NCBI GenBank assembly: GCA_964645785.1
Contig: CAZYAV010000002.1
Span: 1-64,000, forward strand
DNA length: 64,000 nt
Reading direction: 5' to 3'
Source of the DNA: CALWZE01 sp964645785
Lineage (GTDB): Bacteria; Bacillota; Clostridia; Oscillospirales; Ruminococcaceae
Below, one piece after another: positions 43,838 through 53,523 of this stretch. Position 1 is the first letter of the stretch, and every line of letters starts with the position of its first letter. Position numbers and translations under genes: made by a program. Below the pieces are notes generated by a model that saw only the letters and a program-made list of their open reading frames with translations, was not told the origin of the DNA and did not search any database.

Positions 43838-44650
43838 ATGGACGTCAAACTTTTGAAAGAAAAATGCACCCGCGTTCGCAAAGACGTCATCAATCTGGTG
43901 ACCGACGCCGCGAGCGGGCATCCGGGCGGCAGCCTTTCGGCAACCGAGCTGTTTGTCGCCACCTTTAACACCGCGATGCGGATCGACCCGAAAAATCCGC
44001 ACGACCCGAACCGCGACCGGTTTGTGCTCAGCAAGGGTCACTGCGCGCCCGCCTATTACGCGACCCTGTGCGACCTCGGCTTTTTCGGCCGCGAGGCGTA
44101 CAAGGGCTTCCGGCAGCTGCACGGTATGCTGCAGGGTCATCCGGACGTGAAGAAGATTCCCGGCGTCGACGCGTCGACCGGCTCGCTCGGCCAGGGCGTC
44201 AGCATCGCGACGGGCATGGCGCTCGGCGCAAAGCACGCGAAGAGCGACGTGCGGGTGTACACCATCCTCGGGGACGGCGAGCTGCAGGAGGGTCTTGTCT
44301 GGGAGGCCGCGATGGCGGCCGCGCACTATAAGCTGGACAACCTGACCGTCATGGTGGACAACAACGGGCTGCAGATCGACGGCAGCAACAACGAGGTCAT
44401 GTCGGTCGGCAGCGTCGCCAAGAAGTTTGAGGCGTTCGGCTTTGACGTGATCGAGCTTGCGGACGGGAACGACATCGAGGCGGTCGTGGAGGCGCTGGCG
44501 CGGCCGGTCAAGCCGGGGATGCCCAAATGCATCGTCGCCCACACGGTCAAGGGCAAGGGCGTATCGTATATGGAAAATCAGGCGGGCTGGCACGGCAAGG
44601 CTCCAAACGAAGAACAGCGCGCGCAGGCGCTCGCGGATCTGGAGGGTTGA
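43838..44650 (+). CDS. tktA: transketolase, N-terminal subunit
   Basis: A 270-residue subunit holding the thiamine diphosphate-binding half of transketolase. It shows DAASGHPGGSLSATELF, STGSLGQGVSIATGMALG and the metal/TPP motif GDGELQEGLVWEAAMAAAHYKLDNL. With the C-terminal subunit encoded 3 bp downstream it transfers two-carbon units in the pentose phosphate pathway. Split transketolases are common in Clostridia and Archaea. ACGGAGG precedes ATG 43838. Confidence 0.95.
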   Translation: MDVKLLKEKCTRVRKDVINLVTDAASGHPGGSLSATELFVATFNTAMRIDPKNPHDPNRDRFVLSKGHCAPAYYATLCDLGFFGREAYKGFRQLHGMLQGHPDVKKIPGVDASTGSLGQGVSIATGMALGAKHAKSDVRVYTILGDGELQEGLVWEAAMAAAHYKLDNLTVMVDNNGLQIDGSNNEVMSVGSVAKKFEAFGFDVIELADGNDIEAVVEALARPVKPGMPKCIVAHTVKGKGVSYMENQAGWHGKAPNEEQRAQALADLEG

Positions 44651-44653
44651 ACA

Positions 44654-45577
44654 ATGGCGGATAAAAAAGCAACGCGCGCGGCTTACGGCGAGACACTCGT
44701 CAAGCTGGCGGAAACCAACGATAAAATCGTCGTCCTCGACGCGGACCTCGCCGAGGCGACCACCACCAACAAATTTAAAAAAGCGTACCCCGAACGATTT
44801 TTTGACTGCGGCATCGCCGAATGCAACATGGTCGGCATGTCGGCGGGTCTTTCCACCATGGGCTTCATCCCTTTCTGCTCGACCTTCGCGGTGTTCGGCA
44901 CCGGCCGCGCGTTCGAGGTTTACCGCAACGCGGTCTGCTATCCCAAATTCAACGTGAAGCTCTGCTGCACCCACGCGGGTATCACGGTCGGGGAGGACGG
45001 CGGCAGCCATCAGGCGATTGAGGATATCGCGCTCATGCGCTCCATCCCGGGCAACACGGTGATTGTCCCGGCAGATTTCAACGAGACGGTCAAGGCGATC
45101 GAGGCGGTCAGCAAAATGCAGGGGCCGTCCTACCTGCGCATGGGTCGCGCGCCCGGCGACCTGCTGGACGACATGCCGTTTGAGATCGGCAAGGCCAACG
45201 TCCTGCGCGAGGGCACCGACGTCGCCGTGTTCGCGTGCGGCTACATGGTTGCGCAGGTGCTGCACGCGGCCGAGACGCTCGAGGCCGAGGGCAAGAGCGT
45301 CGCGGTCATCAACGTGCACACCATCAAGCCGATCGACGAGCAGACGGTGCTGCAATACGCCGGGCGCTGCGGCAACGTCGTCACGGTGGAGGAGCACAGC
45401 GTCATCGGCGGCCTGGGCGACGCGGTTGCCGATGTGCTGATGGGCAAGGTGAACTGCAAGTTCAAAAAAATCGGCGTCAACGACCAGTTTGGCCAGTCGG
45501 GCAAGTACCAGGATCTGCTGGTGGAGTATGGCCTGGACGAAAAGTCGGTGACCGACGCTATCCGCGCCGTGCTCTGA
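44654..45577 (+). CDS. tktB: transketolase, C-terminal subunit
   Basis: A 307-residue subunit with the pyrimidine-binding and C-terminal domains. It shows DADLAEATTTNKFKKAYPERFFDCGIAECNMVG, where the glutamate activates TPP, then HAGITVGEDGGSHQAIEDIA and TVEEHSVIGGLG. It is separated from the first subunit by 3 bp. Confidence 0.95.
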   Translation: MADKKATRAAYGETLVKLAETNDKIVVLDADLAEATTTNKFKKAYPERFFDCGIAECNMVGMSAGLSTMGFIPFCSTFAVFGTGRAFEVYRNAVCYPKFNVKLCCTHAGITVGEDGGSHQAIEDIALMRSIPGNTVIVPADFNETVKAIEAVSKMQGPSYLRMGRAPGDLLDDMPFEIGKANVLREGTDVAVFACGYMVAQVLHAAETLEAEGKSVAVINVHTIKPIDEQTVLQYAGRCGNVVTVEEHSVIGGLGDAVADVLMGKVNCKFKKIGVNDQFGQSGKYQDLLVEYGLDEKSVTDAIRAVL

Positions 45578-45612
45578 TTTCAGCAAACAGGGCGCAAGCC
45601 CGCATATACACC

Positions 45613-45652
45613 CCGAAAGCCGGCCGCCGGTTCCTCTGCGGCCGGCTTTCGG
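45613..45652 (+). terminator. hairpin after the transketolase genes
   Basis: A perfect 15-bp stem CCGAAAGCCGGCCGC / GCGGCCGGCTTTCGG. There is no long T run, so termination efficiency is uncertain. Confidence 0.6.
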
Positions 45653-45751
45653 GCGGCCTTTGGCGCAACGCGGCGCCGCCCGCCGCAGGGCGGCGCGCCG
45701 GACGACCGCGCGGGGCGAATCTGATCTTTATTTGCAGGAAGGATGGACAGA

Positions 45752-46693
45752 ATGACCTATCAGGAATGCTTTCGGACGGCGCCGCTGCTGTACAACATCT
45801 GTTCGGCCTATCAGCGGATGATGGACGATTACGGCTTTGTGCTCGACCCCGAGCTGAAGAGCAGCGCCTGGGTGGAGATCCCCGAATACATCGAGCCTTA
45901 CGCAGCCGTGTTCCGGGAGTATTTTGCGGTGGCGCAGCAGTACCATGTGCCGATGATTGCAACCGCCTCCAACCGGGGCGGCTTCCGGCATAACCGGGAA
46001 AAGGCCGGGCAGTATCTCGACCGGCCGCTGGTCAAGGAGAATATAGAGTTTCTGCGCAAAATCGCCGCCGGGTATGACGCGCCGATCTATCTCGGCTGCA
46101 TCGAGAGCTGTATCGGGGATCAGTATGACCCGAACACCCGGATCAATCCGGCGGAGGCCTACGACTTCCACCGGCGGCAGACGGACGAGTGGTTTGAGGC
46201 CGCGCCGGATTTTCTGTATTCCGGGATCATGCCCGAAATCAACGAGACGGTCGGCATGGCGCGGGCGTTTTCGGATTCAAAAATCCCCTATCACATCGGC
46301 TTTATCATCACCGACAGCGGCCGCCTGCTGGACGGCACAACCCTGCACGACGCCATCTGCCGGGTGGACGACGCAACCGAGAATCCCGCGCTGATGTTCA
46401 TGTGCAACTGCATCCACCCCACCAACCTGCTGCACGCGCTCGAGCAGCCGTTCAACCGCACCGAGGCGGTGCGCACCCGGCTGCTGGGCAGCATCTCCAA
46501 CGCCTCCATGCTCAAGCCGAGCGAGCTGGAGTGCTGCGAGCATATCGACAATGCCAGCGCGTCCGCGCTGGTCGACGCGCTCATTGAGCTGTACGACTTC
46601 CACCCGCTGCGGCTGGTGGGTGGCTGCTGCGGCACCAACCAGACCCACATGGTGGAGATGGTGCGCCGGATGCAGGCGCATATCGCAAAATAA
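45752..46693 (+). CDS. homocysteine S-methyltransferase-like protein
   Basis: A 313-residue protein of the homocysteine S-methyltransferase (MmuM/BHMT) fold. The three zinc-ligand cysteines are visible as FMCNCIHP and GGCCGTN. It could methylate homocysteine or a related thiol with a methyl donor such as S-methylmethionine, but the N-terminus (MTYQECFRTAPLLYNICSAY) differs from MmuM and the substrate is open. AGGAAGG (45736-45742) abuts the ATG at 45743 and is 9 bp from the ATG at 45752, so the latter is preferred. Confidence 0.8.
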   Translation: MTYQECFRTAPLLYNICSAYQRMMDDYGFVLDPELKSSAWVEIPEYIEPYAAVFREYFAVAQQYHVPMIATASNRGGFRHNREKAGQYLDRPLVKENIEFLRKIAAGYDAPIYLGCIESCIGDQYDPNTRINPAEAYDFHRRQTDEWFEAAPDFLYSGIMPEINETVGMARAFSDSKIPYHIGFIITDSGRLLDGTTLHDAICRVDDATENPALMFMCNCIHPTNLLHALEQPFNRTEAVRTRLLGSISNASMLKPSELECCEHIDNASASALVDALIELYDFHPLRLVGGCCGTNQTHMVEMVRRMQAHIAK

Positions 46694-46696
46694 CAG

Positions 46697-46735
46697 GCAG
46701 AACAGCCGGGCGAACACGCCCGGCTGTTCTGCTTT
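46697..46735 (+). terminator. terminator
   Basis: GCAGAACAGCCGGGCG / CGCCCGGCTGTTCTGC with an AACA loop and TTT. Confidence 0.93.
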
Positions 46736-47266
46736 GGGGGAGGGGGAGCCCGGCGCGGTCAGATCCGGCCTTGCGCAATGCGGCAGGCAATGCGCCGGCA
46801 TTCCCGTCCGCAGTTCCGGCCGCACCGCAAAAAAGCGTTCATCCTCTCCGGTGTACAGGTTGATTTTCCGGCCGCCCGCGCGGCGCTGTTTGGCCGGGGG
46901 GCGGAACCCGGCCGGGCAGGGGGGCTTGTCCCGATCTCCGTTATAGCCGCGCGCCCCGTGGTGCACCGCGGCCGGCGGAATGCGATCCGCGCGCGCACGG
47001 CGAAGCCGCCGCAGGGGTGCGGATCTTTTCGCCCGCGTTCCCGGCTGCACCCCGCAAAAAGCGCCCGCCACCCTGCGCGCGGCCTGGCCGTTCCGCCCTC
47101 TTTCGACGCCCGCTGCGATTGTCAAAGCCTCCCCCCGACCGACCGTCGGGGGGAGGCTGTTTGCGCTGCTTATGGCGGCGCGGACGCTGAGAGCAGCAAC
47201 CGGCCGTGTGGGGCGGGATTTGCCCCGGCGGGTATTCCCGCAGCAGCACGCCCGGCCGGCGGCCGC
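46736..47266. other. 530-bp convergent spacer
   Basis: No supported gene. A hairpin AGCCTCCCCCCGAC / GTCGGGGGGAGGCT at about 47127-47157 lies 110 bp beyond the stop of the leftward peptidoglycan-binding gene and is probably its terminator. Confidence 0.55.
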
Positions 47267-47932
47267 TTATACGATCGCGACCCGCAGGTTCAGCAGGGAT
47301 TCCCAGGTCATCCGTCCGATAATCCCGTTTTCGGTCAGCAGGCGGTCATGCTGAAACGCGCGCAGCGCGCGCTCGGTGTTTTGGCCGAAAATCCCGTCAA
47401 CTGTGCCGGCGGAATAGCCCGCTGTGTTGAGAATGTCCTGCGCCGTCATGACCTGGTTGCCGCGGCTCCCGCGCCGCAGGGTCGGCAGGCCGGAGGTGAC
47501 GAAGGCGCCCGAGGGCATATACCGCTTGTCGAAATACACTGTCTGGTCGCCGAGCGAAAACGGGATGACGACGCTGAACGCGTCGCTCTCGTCCGCCGCG
47601 GAATACAGGGACTCCCGCCCGGGCGCCGAGAGATTGGAACCGGAGGCAAACGCGGTGCCCATCAGGTGCTGGGGCAGCGCCACCATCCGGTTCGGGCCGA
47701 GCTGGGACATCCGCACAAACCCGAGGTCGAGGTGGACGGGTGCGTCGATGAACGAGCGGAACTGGTTCCACGCCTGCATCGTCGCAAAGTCCGTCCAGCC
47801 AAAATCATTGCCGCCCAGAAATTCCGAGACGGTCAGCGTACCCCCGACGTTGTAGGGCATCGGGTCGGACGGCGCACGGTGATACCGCTCGATACCGCCG
47901 TCATTGTTGTTGTAAACCAGAATCGTTGCCAA
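47267..47932 (-). CDS. peptidoglycan-binding protein with a degenerate M15-like domain
   Basis: A 221-residue protein. Residues 1-150 resemble a clostridial family related to M15 peptidases (start MATILVYNNNDGGIERYH, then LTVSEFLGG and MQAWNQFR). From memory the active family has His...Asp in HYAGVAFD and a His in WVHFDK. Here these read HLMGTAFA and TVYFDK, so only one ligand remains and the domain is probably non-catalytic. Residues about 155-215 are a peptidoglycan-binding domain 1 (LRRGSRGNQVMTAQDILNTAGY, GIFGQNTERALRAFQ). Start is TTG 47932 behind AGGGGAG; the longer frame would run into the upstream permease gene. There is no signal peptide. Confidence 0.75.
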   Translation of the reverse strand: MATILVYNNNDGGIERYHRAPSDPMPYNVGGTLTVSEFLGGNDFGWTDFATMQAWNQFRSFIDAPVHLDLGFVRMSQLGPNRMVALPQHLMGTAFASGSNLSAPGRESLYSAADESDAFSVVIPFSLGDQTVYFDKRYMPSGAFVTSGLPTLRRGSRGNQVMTAQDILNTAGYSAGTVDGIFGQNTERALRAFQHDRLLTENGIIGRMTWESLLNLRVAIV

Positions 47933-48000
47933 ACCGCATGTCTCCCCTTCAGTTTCTTGTTGCTCCACAATATGCCGCCGGGGAAGAAAGGGTGCGGGGT

Positions 48001-49545
48001 TCAGCCGCCCAGCTCGACGTTGTCCAGCGCGCCGCGGCACAGGAAGAGGACGAGCGCCGAAACGCCGAGCATCCACAGCCCCGCGGCGAGAATCCCGGCC
48101 GCGAGCCCGGCCGCGGCGCCAGCCAGCACGGCGAGGACGACCCCCGGCGCCGCGGCGACGATCAGGGTCAGGAAAAACAGAAATACCTGCATGGCCTTGG
48201 GCAGGGTGCCGAACAGGCGGTCGGTGAGCATATCCGCCGCGATGAAATACAGCGAAAAGCACCACCGCGTCAGCATACAGGCCAGCACCTGCGCAAGCGG
48301 CGCGCGGACAATCAGCCCCACCAGCGCCATGGTCAGCGCAGATTCGGCCGCCGCACGCACCATCGTCTCGGCACAGAGCATCAGCAGTTTTTTAAAGGGC
48401 GGCTCGGGCAGCAGAAAGATATACGGGTAGGTCATCTCCCGAACCCAGCGGCCGGTGAACGAGCCGAAGATGAGCATATACAGGTTCATCAAAAAGGCGG
48501 GCAGAAGACCCTCGTCCCGCATGAACCAGGCCATCGCACAGCTGAGGGCGAGGGAGATAAGGCCGACGGCGTCCAGGAACAGCACCCGGGAGCGCCGGTT
48601 CTCCAGCCGGTGCTTGAAATAGAACGCCGACGCGCCCTGCCCGCCGTTTATACCGGTGCGGCCGACCCGGATTCTGGAGGGGGTATTTTCGGCCACCCGT
48701 CCCTCCTTCTGGGCGGTGATGGCGCTCTGCGCCGTCTCGGCGGCAACCAGCACGTCCTCGTAAAAATCCGAATCGAGATTGAGAAGGAGCAGGGCGAACA
48801 GCAGAACAAACGCGGCGGTCAGCCCCAGGCCGAGCGCGGCTTGCCCCCACGCCCCGGCAAGCACGCCGCGCGCGAACATCCGCATCCAGCCCGCAATGGG
48901 GAACCAGTCCGCCCAGGGTGCGTTTGCGCCCGCGACCGCGGCGCCCAGCGTATCCGCCGCGCCCGGCACCCCGCGCAGCGCGCAGAGCGCCACCGCCGCC
49001 GCAGTAAGCCAGAGCGCGGCGCGGATCACCCGCCTGCGCCGGTCGTTCCCGCTGGAAAAGGAATAGATGCCCATCGCGAGCAGCTGGGCGCAGAACACGG
49101 TCAGCATATAGCCGACGAGGATCGCGAACAGCCCGCCCAGCCCGATGCCGTACAGCTGGTGCAGCCAGCCGTACTGATAAAGCAGAAAAAAGGCCATAAA
49201 AAAGGTCATGCCCAGCTGGCGGACAAGGCCGTAAACCAGCACCTGCCGCGGGGGAACCGGCGCGGGGAAGAGGTTGTTGACGTCGGCCATGCTGAAAAAG
49301 CTCGCGCCGTTGCTCAGCCCGGACTTTGCCCCAAGCAGGAGCATGACAAAATACAGCGCAAAAATCATCGCGCCCAGCTCGTCCGCACTGCGCGCAGCCG
49401 CGGCGGGCGTGTCGCCGCCCGTGAACAGCAGCATCCCGAACAGCGCCAGCATCACAAGGCTCAGCACAACCCGCGCCGGGGATTTGAAGAATGCCTTGAG
49501 CGAGTTTTTGAACCGGGTCAGAATCAGATAGACAATCGCGTTCAT
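48001..49545 (-). CDS. ABC exporter membrane subunit
   Basis: A 514-residue protein with about twelve membrane segments, of the large ABC-2-like type often annotated as putative ABC exporter. A cytoplasmic stretch (about residues 265-320, AQKEGRVAENTPSRIRVGRTG) divides the two halves. Its start overlaps the end of the ATPase gene by 4 bp (ATGA), so both subunits are made together. The substrate is unknown. Confidence 0.85.
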   Translation of the reverse strand: MNAIVYLILTRFKNSLKAFFKSPARVVLSLVMLALFGMLLFTGGDTPAAAARSADELGAMIFALYFVMLLLGAKSGLSNGASFFSMADVNNLFPAPVPPRQVLVYGLVRQLGMTFFMAFFLLYQYGWLHQLYGIGLGGLFAILVGYMLTVFCAQLLAMGIYSFSSGNDRRRRVIRAALWLTAAAVALCALRGVPGAADTLGAAVAGANAPWADWFPIAGWMRMFARGVLAGAWGQAALGLGLTAAFVLLFALLLLNLDSDFYEDVLVAAETAQSAITAQKEGRVAENTPSRIRVGRTGINGGQGASAFYFKHRLENRRSRVLFLDAVGLISLALSCAMAWFMRDEGLLPAFLMNLYMLIFGSFTGRWVREMTYPYIFLLPEPPFKKLLMLCAETMVRAAAESALTMALVGLIVRAPLAQVLACMLTRWCFSLYFIAADMLTDRLFGTLPKAMQVFLFFLTLIVAAAPGVVLAVLAGAAAGLAAGILAAGLWMLGVSALVLFLCRGALDNVELGG

Positions 49546-50258
49546 CGTCCCGCCTCCGCGCCGCCGTCCGCCGCTTCGGTAATCTCAAAAAACAGATCCT
49601 CCAGGCTCTTCTGCCCGTCGCCGTTGACCTTGGTTGCGGCGAACCGGCCGTGCACCATGATGTGCGCGACGTCCCAGTAATCCTCGACCGAATCGAGCAT
49701 GTGGGTGCTGATGAGCACCGAGCATCCCCGCGCGCGCAGCTCGCAAAACACCGCCTTCAGCTCCTTGATGGCGTGGGGGTCAAGGCCGACCAGCGGCTCG
49801 TCGAAGATCAGGGTGCTGGGCTGCGGGGTCAGCGCGCAGCAGATTGAAAGCTTTTGCCGCATCCCCTTGGACAACTCCTTGGCCAGCGTGCCGCGCTTTT
49901 CCGCCAGCTCAAACCGCTCCAGCAGCGCGTCCGCCTGCGCCCGCCAGCCGCTGCCCAGCCGGTACGCCCGCGCGATAAATTCCAGATGCTCGCCGACCGT
50001 CAGCAGGTCGTAAACCGCCGGGAGCTCGGGGATATAGCCAAGCTTCCGCTTGGCCTCGAGGCTTTTGTTCGGCGCGCCGTCCACCAGAATTTCCCCTTCA
50101 AACCGCAGCAGACCGGCAATGCACTTGATAAGGGTGGATTTTCCCGCGCCGTTCGGCCCCAGCAGCACCGCAATCTGGCCGTCCTCAACCGAAAAGCTGA
50201 CCCCGTCGTTGGCGGTCAGCTTGCCGTACCGCTTGGTTAAACTGTGAACCTGAATCAT
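49542..50258 (-). CDS. ABC transporter ATP-binding protein
   Basis: A 238-residue ATPase with Walker A GPNGAGKST, signature LSKGMRQK, Walker B LIFDEP and the switch His in STHMLDSVED. It energises the membrane subunit encoded just downstream. AGGAG lies 7 bp before ATG 50258; a longer frame upstream has no support. Confidence 0.93.
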   Translation of the reverse strand: MIQVHSLTKRYGKLTANDGVSFSVEDGQIAVLLGPNGAGKSTLIKCIAGLLRFEGEILVDGAPNKSLEAKRKLGYIPELPAVYDLLTVGEHLEFIARAYRLGSGWRAQADALLERFELAEKRGTLAKELSKGMRQKLSICCALTPQPSTLIFDEPLVGLDPHAIKELKAVFCELRARGCSVLISTHMLDSVEDYWDVAHIMVHGRFAATKVNGDGQKSLEDLFFEITEAADGGAEAGR

Positions 50259-50691
50259 GTTTTTTCTCCTTGTTCCGCTCTGTTTCCCTGTGCCGGATGA
50301 CGGGCGGCACAGTCGAACGCCGCACGCGCGCAGGGGGCGCGCCGTCATGCAGATATAGTATAGCAGAATACGGCGCGGTTGCAATAAAAAATGGCCGCCG
50401 GCGCCGCGGCAGAGAAAACGGCGGCTTTGAAAGCCCGCGGCGGCCGGTTTACGCACGCCAAAAAACAGATAACGCGTTCGGCTCCCACAGGCCGCCGCCC
50501 GGCACTTCGGCGAAAACAACCGGCCGAACCGGAAAGAATAGGCGATTTGACAAAAACGGGATACAGCCCGCCCCAAAGCAGGCCGGTATCCCGGGAAAGT
50601 GTGTAGCAGGCGGGGCGCAGTAAAGGCCGTCGCGCCGGGGAGAACCGCGTGCCGCCGCGGCCGCACCCGCAAGGCGCTCCGCCCGTGCGGG
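50259..50691. other. 433-bp spacer between the CarD-like gene and the ABC operon
   Basis: No gene is supported. A TATACT-like hexamer on the minus strand (complement of AGTATA near 50356) may be the -10 of the ABC operon. Nothing else is recognised. Confidence 0.4.
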
Positions 50692-51195
50692 CTATATCGC
50701 GGCGTGTTCGGCGATTCGCGCCGCGATATACGGCTCGATTTCGTCCGGCGGCAGCCCGAGCGCGGTGGCGAGCTCGCCGTGCAGCAGCTCGCAGGCGCGC
50801 CGCAAAAAGGTCTCGTCGATTTTGCCGAACTTCCGCCCGCTCTGCCGCTTGGTGTACAGGGTGACGATGAGCGCGGCGAGGCTCTCGCACTCGTGCTGCC
50901 GGATCACCTGCTGATACTGCGCGGCGAGCTCCTGCGGGGTGCGCGCGTCAAACGCGCCGGCATCCACGCTGGGCAGCAGCTCGATGAGCCGCTCGGCCTG
51001 CTCGCGGGTGATAATCGGCCGCAGCGGCGCGCTTTCGCTGTCCGCCGGAACATAGATTACGCCGCTTTTATACAGCGGGGCAAGCCGGTAATACAGCCGC
51101 CCCTTTGGCGTACCGGGCATCTCATGCGGCTCGACCGCCTCGACCCGGCAGACGCCCGTCGTTCCAAACAGCACAAGTTCGTTGACCTGAAACAT
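50692..51195 (-). CDS. CarD-family transcription regulator
   Basis: A 167-residue protein. The N-terminal Tudor-like RNA-polymerase-interacting domain is seen in VNELVLFGTTGVCRVEAVEP and YYRLAPLYKSGVIYVPAD. A helical domain follows, with KRQSGRKFGKIDETFLRRACELLHGELATAL, typical of CarD/CdnL. Such proteins stabilise open complexes at promoters of growth-related genes. AAGGAGGG precedes the ATG. Confidence 0.9.
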   Translation of the reverse strand: MFQVNELVLFGTTGVCRVEAVEPHEMPGTPKGRLYYRLAPLYKSGVIYVPADSESAPLRPIITREQAERLIELLPSVDAGAFDARTPQELAAQYQQVIRQHECESLAALIVTLYTKRQSGRKFGKIDETFLRRACELLHGELATALGLPPDEIEPYIAARIAEHAAI

Positions 51196-51750
51196 GATTT
51201 TCCCTCCTTTTTGGGTGCCGCGCCGAACGATAACAAAAACACGCGGTGGACAACTGGACTTACGTTTGTCTCAAACCGCGCGTTGCTGAAATCCGTTATT
51301 GACCCGGCGGTGTACCCGCCGGTTATTCTACATTTAGTATAGCACAAATGGGACGCAAAAGGTAAGCAAAAATTTTGTCTGCCCGGCTAATTTGCGGCAC
51401 CGCACAGCGGAAGAACGCTGCCGTCTGTATGCTGCATGGGGCGATGAGCCGGGCGGGGAACCGCCCCCGCCCGTGCGCGCCACACACAGCGGCCGCCAAA
51501 CGGACCCGGAACGCCTGCCCGCCGGCTTCATCGGGCAGGGGGAAAGAAGGGCTCCCCTGCTCAAGCCGCCGGACAAAGCGCCGGGGGCATAGGCGGAACC
51601 GCGGCAGCAGGGCACCGCCCGGCCGTTCTTTTCCCAAAAAACGTGGGACGCCGCCCGATTTGCCGCGCCGGGAGAATACCGCCCCATCACCCCGCTGCCC
51701 GCCAGCCGGAGCCGGGAGCGGAGCGGGTGCCACCCGCCCCCCACTCCGGC
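51196..51750. other. 555-bp spacer upstream of the CarD-like gene
   Basis: A minus-strand TATACT (complement of 51340-51345) lies about 145 bp upstream of the CarD-like start and is a plausible -10. Between it and the trpB stop at 51751 no gene or clear terminator was found. Confidence 0.4.
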
Positions 51751-53133
51751 TCAGTGCTCGCCGGGGACGGCGGGCAGACCGGCAAAGCCCTTTTCAAGGT
51801 CGGCGTCGGTCGGGATATAGTCGCTCATCTCGCCGTCGTTATACCGCGCATAGGCGACCATGTCAAAATAGCCGGTGCCGGTCAGACCGAACAGGATGGT
51901 CTTTTCCTCGCCGGTCTGCTTGCACGCGAGCGCCTCGTCGATGGCGGCGCGGATTGCGTGGCTGCTTTCGGGCGCGGGCAGGATGCCTTCGGTGCGGGCA
52001 AACAGCTCGGCCGCCTCAAAGACGGAGGTCTGTTCGACGCTCCTCGCCTCCATCAGCCCGTCGGCATACAGCTGGGAGAGCACGCCGCTCATGCCGTGAT
52101 ACCGCAGCCCGCCCGCGTGGTTGGCGGAGGGGATGAACCCGCTGCCGAGCGTGTACATCTTGGCGAGCGGGCAGACCATGCCGGTGTCGCAGAAATCGTA
52201 CGCGAACCGCCCGCGCGTAAGGCTCGGGCAGCTTGCGGGCTCCACGGCGATGAAGCGGTAATCCGCTTCGCCGCGCAGCTTTTCGCCCATAAACGGCGCA
52301 ATCAGCCCGCCGAGGTTGCTGCCGCCGCCCGCGCAGCCGATGATGATGTCCGGCTTGACGCCGTACTTGTCCAGCGCGGCCTTGGATTCCAGCCCGATTA
52401 CGCTCTGGTGCAGCAGCACCTGCGCCAGCACGCTGCCAAGCACATAGCGATAGCCCTCGCGGGTGGTCGCGGCCTCAACCGCCTCGCTGATGGCGCAGCC
52501 GAGGCTGCCGGACGTGCCGGGGAACCGCTCGAGCATCCGGCGGCCGACCGCGGTCTCGGCCGAGGGGGAGGGGGTCACCGACGCGCCGTAGGTGCGCATC
52601 ACCTCGCGGCGAAAGGGCTTCTGCTCGTAGGAAACCTTGACCATGTAGACCTTGCAGTCCAGCCCGAAATACGCGCAGGCCATCGAGAGCGCCGTGCCCC
52701 ACTGACCCGCGCCCGTTTCGGTCGTCACCCCCTTCAGCCCCTGCTGCTTGGCGTAATACGCCTGCGCGACCGCGCTGTTGAGCTTGTGGCTGCCCGAGGT
52801 GTTGTTGCCCTCAAACTTATAGTAGATTTTGGCCGGCGTGTCCAGCTTCTTTTCCAGGCAGTACGCCCGCACAAGCGGGGAGGGACGGTACATCTTATAG
52901 AAATCCCGGATCTCATCCGGAATGTCAAAATAGGGGGTCGTGTCGTCCAGCTCCTGCCGCACAAGCTCGTCGCAGAACACCTGCCGCAGCTCACCGGCGG
53001 TCATCGGCCGCAGGGTGCCGGGATTGAGCAGCGGCGCGGGCTTGTTGCGCATGTCCGCCCGCAGGTTATACCACTGCCGGGGCAGCTCGTCCTCGGATAG
53101 ATAGATTTTGTAAGGGATTTTGGTTTCGGCCAT
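51751..53133 (-). CDS. trpB: tryptophan synthase beta-like protein (TrpB2 type)
   Basis: A 460-residue PLP enzyme of the long TrpB2 branch, which condenses indole with serine to tryptophan. The PLP lysine lies in EGNNTSGSHKLNSA, the glutamate motif in TETGAGQWGTALS, and the phosphate-binding loop in CAGGGSNLGG. No trpA or other trp gene is adjacent, so it may act in indole salvage. ATG 53133 is preceded by AAAGGAG at 8 bp. A tryptophan T-box leader controls it. Confidence 0.93.
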   Translation of the reverse strand: MAETKIPYKIYLSEDELPRQWYNLRADMRNKPAPLLNPGTLRPMTAGELRQVFCDELVRQELDDTTPYFDIPDEIRDFYKMYRPSPLVRAYCLEKKLDTPAKIYYKFEGNNTSGSHKLNSAVAQAYYAKQQGLKGVTTETGAGQWGTALSMACAYFGLDCKVYMVKVSYEQKPFRREVMRTYGASVTPSPSAETAVGRRMLERFPGTSGSLGCAISEAVEAATTREGYRYVLGSVLAQVLLHQSVIGLESKAALDKYGVKPDIIIGCAGGGSNLGGLIAPFMGEKLRGEADYRFIAVEPASCPSLTRGRFAYDFCDTGMVCPLAKMYTLGSGFIPSANHAGGLRYHGMSGVLSQLYADGLMEARSVEQTSVFEAAELFARTEGILPAPESSHAIRAAIDEALACKQTGEEKTILFGLTGTGYFDMVAYARYNDGEMSDYIPTDADLEKGFAGLPAVPGEH

Positions 53134-53183
53134 TTTTCGGCTCCTTTCCCCGCCGGCAGTGCGGCGGCTCCGCGCGGGACAGA

Positions 53184-53515
53184 GAAAAGCCGCCCCCGTC
53201 CCACAGAATAATGGATTCTGCTGGGACAGAAGCGGCCAATAAGTCCGTTTCTGCGGTGCCACCCGGCTTGGCGCGTACAATCCGCGCCCGCTCTGCGCGC
53301 ACAGAGCCGGGACGTCGCCGCCCGGGACAGATGCGCCGGCCTTTGATAACGGAGCGCCTCTCTCCGTCTCGCATACTGCGCGCCCCTTTATGCGGCGCGG
53401 TTCCGCTTGCCCTTGAAAGCCCATTCAATCCGCCTGTCTGCGCCGCCATCCCACCGCCGGCGGCTCTCTTGGCCAGACACTGCGCGAATCTACTCATTCT
53501 TTCGCATTGGTTTGG
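53184..53515 (-). promoter_or_regulatory. tryptophan-specific T-box riboswitch
   Basis: On the minus strand, Stem I has the GAGTAGATTCGCGCAG and AAGAGAGC landmarks. The specifier loop reads TTGAATGGGC with codon TGG (complement of 53421-53423) for tryptophan. The T-box reads CCGGGTGGCACCGCAG (complement of 53251-53266); its TGGC bulge fits a tRNA with discriminator G, as in tRNA-Trp. A terminator (GCCGC...GTCCCA...TGGGAC...GCGGC, then TTTT; 53184-53238) follows. Uncharged tRNA-Trp should switch trpB on. Confidence 0.93.
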
Positions 53516-53523
53516 ATGGATGG

